Positions 58,403-64,000 of a stretch of DNA of 64,000 nucleotides are shown here, piece by piece. Numbering within the stretch: the stretch's first letter is position 1; each line of letters opens with the position of its first letter. The notes below the pieces were generated by a model. It was given only the letters and a program-made list of their open reading frames with translations. It made no database searches and was not told the DNA's origin. The translations under genes and the position numbers were made by a program. Source of the DNA: Isoetes taiwanensis (taxonomy: Eukaryota; Streptophyta; Lycopodiopsida; Isoetales; Isoetaceae); assembly GCA_021234155.1 (NCBI GenBank), contig JAJEKV010000096.1, positions 2,979,678 to 3,043,677 of the forward strand, read 5' to 3'.

Positions 58403-59800
58403 TCAGACGGTCTCCCCGAAGTTATTTTGAGGTCCCAAGACGCCGTGCGGACCGTTCTTTGTGGATTTCTTCTTCTTCTTCACACTTAGGCCTTGCCATT
58501 TTCTCCTAATGTCGAAGAAGGATCTCAAAACCCGCGACACCTTGTCGCCATACTCTAAGGAAACGCTACGTTTCCCTTGCATCAGAGCCACTCTAGAAGC
58601 TGTCCCCGCGGAGAAGAAGTCAAGAACATCACCGTCTTTGGGAACCAACTCCTTGACCATGGCGTAAATATATGACGTTTTAGCCTGGCCTTTAAGAACG
58701 AAGTCCCCTTCCATAGCTGCCCATGAGAACTTGGGCTTACCTGTGAAGTATTCCTGATACTTTTTCTTGGTTTTCGCGTCCATCTCCTCATTACCTATAA
58801 TTGGATATTTTGGAAGAGGTGTGCATTGGTCCCCTGAGTTAGATGCAGCTCCAACCTGGGCTGCACAGGCAAGATACGCGCCTCACTTCTATTGATTGCT
58901 ACATGGGTGACGTAATACTAAAATTCCTTAACCATTTTCTTGCTAACCCAGCCTTGTTCTTCATAAGCACCGGTGGAGACATGTGAACTCCCCTGGATCT
59001 GACTTTGGCTGTACAAGCAGTTTGGCAAGTGGACAGATCTCAAGAACATGACGATGTGATACATCTTTGTAGTTGTCATGCTTGCAATTCTGCTGAATAG
59101 ATCCGTGTACTTTTTAACTTCCCAGACAGTGTTGAAATTGCGCATGTCAATAAAAACCATTGTAGCATTTTCTATTACTTGCCCCCGCACAAGAAAACCA
59201 AATTTTGTTACTGCTTGCACAATGTTTCTCTTTTCTTTCAGTTTCCTTGCTTCATCTGGTTTGAGTATACCTAGAATAGCTTCTAAGAAAACAGTCGGAA
59301 GATTTCCCTAGACGTGATCCTTGTTATAGTTGGCCTTGATATAATCAAAATCCATACCTGCTATATCAAGTAGCCTCTGTTCATTGAGCTCAGGAAAGAG
59401 TGCCACAAGCTCCTCCATGCTGTCGTATTGTTTATCTAACAAGCAATTGACATGTGATAGCACCTCACGGTGCATCAAGATCAGAGTTCTGATGTCTAAG
59501 GCCCTTTGCTTGCAGTCATGCCTGCCGGTATATCCAGGTTGCACCTTCAAAAATATCTTTCCCACCAGAATCTCGTCCATAAGTTGGGCTACCTCCACAT
59601 TATTCATGCCACGAAGGTACCTGAGAAATGTTTTATTGAAAAAATCTTTTGTTGTCTGGCAGTTCCCCATGATCATCTGATAGCTTCCGTCCTGCCCACT
59701 TATTTACAACCTTCATGAACTTTGCCCATGGTTCGTCGTGCATAAACAGAAACTGCTTTTCGTCTTGTTGATCAAAAAAGTAGATCTAGAAGGCTTAGAT
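58403..59800 (-). pseudogene. Degenerate gene with methyltransferase motif-I-like segment
   Basis: Minus-strand pieces in order. An opening exon-like block after a CTTCTAG acceptor (about 59795-59680) reads FDQQDEKQFLFMHDEPWAKF and VVNKWAGRKLSDDHGELP. Next, 59676-59308 carries LRYLRGMNNVEVAQLMDEIL and LFPELNEQRLLDIAGMDFDY. Then 59280-58918 carries VIENATMVFIDMRNFNTVWE and RIASMTTTKMYHIVMFLR. After a decayed gap, 58783-58403 carries YIYAMVKELVPKDGDVLDFF-SAGTASRVALMQGKRSVSLEYGDK. That last segment resembles the AdoMet-binding motif I of beta-class N6/N4 methyltransferases (V-L-D-P-F-x-G-x-G-T ... G-R-x-x-x-x-I/L-E), which lies near the C-terminus in that class. No DPPY box was found. At least two frameshifts and two stops. 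I do not recognise the whole protein. Confidence 0.45.
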
Positions 59801-59855
59801 TAGTTGATCAGCATGACAAAGCATCTGTTTTGTTAAAGAACATGGAAAAATCAGC

Positions 59856-60560
59856 TTGCTAAATTTACAGATCATAACTTTACCGCACATTGGCAGAGCA
59901 AACAATTTAAAAGATGTGTTGAGAAACTTCCAGATAATAGTTGACTTTGCAAAGAACTACATATTGAAGCCAAGGCCAGAAGTGCAATCAGAGCACTGGA
60001 ATCCTAATCAGATTACAATTTTGGTCCATCTTTCAATGATGAAAAAAGACGGAAGCTAAAAAAAACAGTGTATATCTTTGTTTTTTAGATGACAGGAAGC
60101 ATGATAATCATTTTGTGCAGCATGCTTTTAAATTACATTTGGAGTGGCTTAAGAATAATGGAGGTAGTGACATAAACCTTCATTATATGTGGTCGGATGG
60201 TTGTGCATCTCAATTCAAATCTTCGCCGGCATGGTGTGGAATCTGCAGATACCATGTTGTATGGAATTTCTTTGGATCTGACCATGGGAAAGGCACACAT
60301 GATGGAGAGGTTGGTATAGCAAAGTTGTGGCTTGAGAGCGAGCAATGAAAACAGAATGGCATGCCAGTGACAGGTGCAGCAACAACTTGTGCAGTTTTAA
60401 GGACCAAGGAGTGTGAAAGGATATTTTGGGTTGGAAAAAGTGATGTCAACAGGCAGCAAGCATTCCATTGCAGGACCTTATCTGGTACTCAACAGATATA
60501 TTCCGTCTCAACTATAAACCCAAATGACTCAACGAAGTTACTTTGCAGACCATGACAAAT
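59856..60560 (+). pseudogene. Transposase-like RNase H-fold remnant (SDGCASQFK family)
   Basis: Plus-strand pieces in order: NFQIIVDFAKNYILKPRPEV and NPNQITILVHLSMMK (59856-60059); after a frame break DNHFVQHAFKLHLEWLKNNG, HYMWSDGCASQFKSSPAWCG, WNFFGSDHGKGTHDG (60092-60345); after a stop RIFWVGKSDVNRQQAFHCRT (60361-60555). The arrangement is an Asp after a hydrophobic strand (I-V-D-F-A), paired strands, and a second Asp at the end of a strand (W-S-D-G). Then follows an H-G-K-G-x-x-D-G box, which looks like a DDE/RNase H-type transposase core. This set of motifs recurs, as far as I remember, in uncharacterised plant and animal repeats, but I cannot name the superfamily. It starts head-to-head with the 58403-59800 gene. 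Stops and frame breaks show it is dead. Confidence 0.5.
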
Positions 60561-60611
60561 TGCACGAAATTGAAATGGATTGTTTCTCCAGTTGCTTATG
60601 AGCATCTGATT

Positions 60612-60929
60612 TTACATATCTATGCCACCATGCAATAATACTGCTGCAACATTTTTCTTGTCTGTAACCTGACAAAGAAAGTATGGTGAGAACATGATTG
60701 AAATCTCAAATTCAAGCAAAAAAACAAATGCCACATGTACCTTTGATGTTTTCTCAGGCTGCTTTAGCTCCTTGAATATAGAAGCATCATTTTTTAGCTT
60801 TTTGCCCATCCATTTCTTCAGTTCAGATCGATTGAAAAGCAAAAGGGCTAGTTCTGCGAACAAAGTTAACAGAAGTAAGGAAACATAGAGCACAGAAGAA
60901 TGGAAAAATGCAAATGGAAACCCTAGCAA
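60612..60929 (-). pseudogene. Exon fragment of an unrecognised gene
   Basis: Minus-strand block edged by TTCGCAG and AAG/GTACAT (about 60856-60742) reads LALLLFNRSELKKWMGKKLK and KNDASIFKELKQPEKTSK. A second block after TTTGTCAG (about 60668-60612) reads VTDKKNVAAVLLHGGIDM and stops. This looks like two consecutive exons and a gene end. The source gene is unknown to me, and no upstream exons were found, so it is probably a transduplicated fragment. Confidence 0.35.
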
Positions 60930-61129
60930 GATTACTTGCCTTCACTTCCATCATCTAAAATTGCTGGACTTAGCTTGCTGGAAAAGACTGAACACATTAG
61001 TAGTAGCTCAAACAAATCTACATAACCAAATAGAGCAATCTACTTCTCCTAGCATTATAGTTTACCAGATTTGTCTTGTCAAACCATTCAAAGAGGAAAC
61101 AAACTCAAGCACAAAGAATATTTTGATTG

Positions 61130-61262
61130 CTGGACAGACCCGAGTTGAGTAATTCTGTCCTGTCTATATAGATCGGTCTATAACAGCCATTTAAACATTT
61201 CCTACAGGCCCGAAGTGTGTAACTCAGCTCTATCTATATAGATCGGCCTATGACAGGCGGGT
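61130..61262. repeat. Direct repeat with CTATATAGATCGG
   Basis: CTGTCTATATAGATCGGTCTAT (about 61160) and CTATCTATATAGATCGGCCTAT (about 61231), each preceded by CCCGA(A)GT and followed by a GACAG/AACAG box; offset about 70 bp. Confidence 0.75.
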
Positions 61263-61869
61263 GAACTAGAATCCAATACCAGGATAGACGCACCTGGGAA
61301 AGCACTACACAGTGTTCCAATCTGCCAAGCACGTCCCGCTTAGCCAGACTTGCGCTCAAGCATGCACCCATCACCAAGAAATCATCAGAGCCCAATCGAA
61401 GAGGGAGGGAAATAACGGCAATGCCGCGGCAACAAAGTCACAAAGTAGATTGACAAATTTTAACGAAAAAAAGAAAGAGGGAAGAGCTTGGGTTGGGGAA
61501 CCAAAGGGACATTGCCGGATTTTACGCGCTTTGCCTTCGCCATAGTTGGAGGAGCAAGATGAAGCGGTCATCGCCATAACTGGGCACAAGGCAACACGGG
61601 AAACAAAGAAATAGATAGGCCCAAACTGTACCCTATGCTAAATCTTGGGCGTGTTTGTCTCCATCTCACCACAAAAAGCATAGTGCTACCACAAATTGCT
61701 AGCATTTGGCGGGGCATGCTGCCATACCCGAGTGTGGCACCACCAAATAGCATGGAAAAAGATGATGTGGCCTAAGTGGTGACGTGGCATGCCAAGTAAG
61801 CATGGTCAAGCTTTGACTAGGCCAAAAATGAAATCTTTGATTTTTCGTGGAGTGATGTTGGCAAATTTT

Positions 61870-62350
61870 GAGTGACATGGCAAGATATAGGGTTTACGTT
61901 ATGGAGGTCGAGTTTTGGTCGTTTTCACTTGGGACATGGTCGAGAAGTTGCAGTTGAAGATGCAAAGCAAAAAGAACTGACAAAATGAGGTTTGAATCTA
62001 TTCTCCTCCTGAAGTGACAATTAAAATTCAAGACCCGCTTTTGCATTAGCAAGACATTGTTTGGGATATAGATCTGAACCCCATTTTTTCAGTTGTCATA
62101 GCTCTGCATGCATGTTTAGAGATGATGCTCCGAGTTAACCATGAAAGCGACTACGTTTTGGCCTCTGAAACGTGAACCCTGCATGTTGCTAGGTTATTGA
62201 AGGGTTTATGTTATGGAGGTCAAGTTTTGGTCCTTTGCACTTGGGATGAGAAGTTGTAGCTGAAAACGAGAAGTAACAGGAATTGAGGGAATGGGGTTTG
62301 GATCTATCCTCCTCCCAATGTGACAATCATAAATCAAGAGCTAACCGGAT
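61870..62350. repeat. Two diverged direct repeats of about 150 bp
   Basis: Units at about 61890-62045 and 62202-62345 share GGGTTTACGTTATGGAGGTC / GGGTTTATGTTATGGAGGTC, TTTTGGTC, CACTTGGGA, GAGAAGTTG, TCCTCCT and GTGACAAT. They sit just before the minisatellite. Confidence 0.78.
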
Positions 62351-62439
62351 ATAGATTATCTTTATTAGAAGTGGCTAAAAGAGTCGGAATTATTGAGCTT
62401 GTCATAAATTCTAATGCATTCTGTAAAATCTGATCATAT

Positions 62440-63215
62440 GGCTTGTCCTCCTCTCCCATGCTCGCTCTAACATGCCAAGGTGGCTCAAAAATGCCACGTG
62501 GGCTCTAACATGCCACCTAGGCTCCAACATGCCATCTAGAGGCTCTAACATGCCAAGGTGGTTCAAGCATGCCACGTGAGCTCCAAGGAGCCACATAGCC
62601 TCCAACATGCCAAGGTGGCTCCAATATGCCACCTCGGCTGTAACATGCCAAGGTGGCTCAAACATGCCACGTGGGCTCCAACATGCCACCTAGGCTCTAA
62701 AATGCCAAGGTGGCTTCAACATGCCATCTAGGCTCTAACCTGCCAAGGTGGCTCAAGCATGCCACCTAGGCTCTAACATGCCATGGTGCTCCAACATGCC
62801 ACCTAGGCACCAACATGCCAAGGTGTCTCAAACATGCCATGTAGGCTCCAACACATGCAAAGGTGGGAGCCAGCATGCCACCTAGGCTCTAACATGCCAA
62901 GGTGGCTCAAACATGCCACAAACATGCCAAGGTGGGCTCCAACATGCCACCTAGTCGCCAACACGCCAAGGTGGCTCAAACATGCAAAGGTGGCTCAAGC
63001 ATGCCACCTAGGCTCCAACATGCCAAGGTGGCTCAAACATGCCAAGGTGGTTCCAACATGCCAAGGTGGCTCCAACATGCCACCTAGGCTCTAACATGCC
63101 AAGGTGGCTCAAACGAAGCAAAGGTGGCTCCAACATGTCACCTAGGCTCTAACATGCTAAGGTGACTCAAACGAAGCCAAGGTGGTTCAAACATGCCACG
63201 TGGGCTCCCACATGT
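62440..63215. repeat. Minisatellite of ACATGCCAAGGTGGCTC and ACATGCCACCTAGGCTC units
   Basis: Roughly 780 bp of two alternating sub-units, about 17-21 bp each: ACATGCCAAGGTGGCTCAA and ACATGCCACCTAGGCTCTA. They are in irregular order with point changes. Every unit has ATGCCA, and many contain the palindromic CCTAGG. The open frames through it (repeated Pro-Arg-Trp-Leu-Lys-His-Ala and similar) are repeat artefacts. Confidence 0.95.
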
Positions 63216-64000
63216 GTTTGGGGTCTGGGTTCGGGAACTCCTGGAAGACAGTCCTCTGTGAGGACCCGTGGATCTAACAGGAGAGTCTGGGGGACTATGT
63301 CACGCGGGATTTGCAAGAAGAGAACAACAAGAAGAAAACAGAACAAAAAGAACAATGAGAGGAAAATGATAAGCTTCCTTGATATCAATGATGAACATAC
63401 ATGAGCTCTCGCTATCGAGAGAAGACTGAAATGAGACAAGACTCAAAACTCATCTAAAAACTCATGTGCTAGCTCTACTCATATATATAGTACAATGGCC
63501 TTTGGCCCAATATAGACACTGGATCATGGTTGCCGACTCTGGAAGGAGGGCCCGATTTGGAGTGAATGCCTTGGCGGTGCCTCTTGAAAAGCCCGGAATC
63601 GCTGCCTTGACGCCGGTGTGACGGGCCGTCACTTGTCCGAGCGGCGCCTCTTGGTAGCAGACTCCGTGCTTTGATCTGCGCGGGTCGTTGCTTGGTTTTC
63701 TTCATTGGCCTTTGACTACCGACAATTGCTCCGCCTTGTGGGTCCTTGTTCTTGACCTCGTCCGTCAGATGCATGAATAGTCCCCGAACCAGAGGCAGAC
63801 TAACACTTCCCCCACCAAACGACACTCACCAAGAAAAGGAGGAATTGCTTCTAAGGGCGGAAACCAAAGTGGAAAGTGATCTTCAGGGAATAAGGCGCCA
63901 TTATGGTAATGAGCAATGAGCTCTGGCGGTTTGAAGAGCTTCGTGGGTGTTGGAGCCCTAGGGCGATGGGCCTCAATGAGAAAGTGAGAGCGCACCATGT
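63216..64000. other. Unassigned right edge
   Basis: Less AT-rich than the rest, with A-rich sequence at 63315-63370 and a TATATATATAG box at 63481. Overlapping minus-strand frames (63825-63475 and 63998-63765) are open, but I recognise no domain. Possibly an LTR or its flank. Confidence 0.3.

Noticed and set aside
62411-63094. Open frames with repeated Asn-Met-Pro-Arg-Trp
   Set aside because: Artefact of the minisatellite; all frames show similar repeats.

Overview
This window looks like heterochromatin-like DNA from a large, repeat-rich land-plant genome. The evidence is plant-type non-LTR and LTR retrotransposons, fragments of plant VPS41, a SEC14-like gene with GT-AG introns, and long micro- and minisatellites. 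The LINE vocabulary would fit a fern or lycophyte, but that is inference. I see no bacterial operons, rRNA, tRNA, CRISPR or organelle genes. The only protein-coding gene that looks intact is a SEC14/CRAL-TRIO lipid-transfer protein in three exons (52118-53286, +). Almost everything else is nested transposon wreckage.

Layout. 1-2104: 3' part of a LINE (family A) running into a (CT)n(GT)n microsatellite. 2760-11345: a second family-A LINE on the + strand, split by a Helitron (4844-9326, carrying VPS41 fragments) and by a probable solo LTR (9596-10777). 11355-19150: minus-strand LINE debris (an L1-type ORF1 remnant, then LINE-B) with an L1 inserted at 15911-18762. 19520-22705: noncoding repeat R, interrupted by an L1 (19700-21341) and a short retroposon (22213-22495); an inverted second copy of R at 47350-48660 preserves the empty site of the L1. 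22830-23410: degenerate tandem repeats. 23411-24040: another L1 piece.

24745-36570: a dead Ty3/gypsy element (RT, RNase H, integrase, polypurine tract, start of the 3' LTR), split by an L1 fragment, copies of a repeat I call X, foldback elements and a block of captured exons. 36571-45768: a probable solo LTR containing a hAT-like element (36690-38927, 8-bp duplication) and a poly(A)-tailed insertion (39757-45166). That insertion contains a 4.1-kb inverted-repeat element (40668-44808) carrying an array of 30-bp palindromes. 45774-47170: LINE-D, minus strand.

48660-57000: low-gene DNA with a strong hairpin (51294-51389), the SEC14-like gene and a foldback element (56325-56885). 57900-60560: a head-to-head pair of degenerate genes, one with a methyltransferase motif-I-like segment and one resembling a transposase core; this pair is the best candidate for an undescribed mobile system. 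60600-64000: captured exon fragments, direct repeats and a minisatellite of about 790 bp.

Several insertions can be dated relative to each other, because host sequence rejoins across them or because an uninterrupted copy lies elsewhere in the window. All family names come from reading translations and termini by eye; no database search was run.
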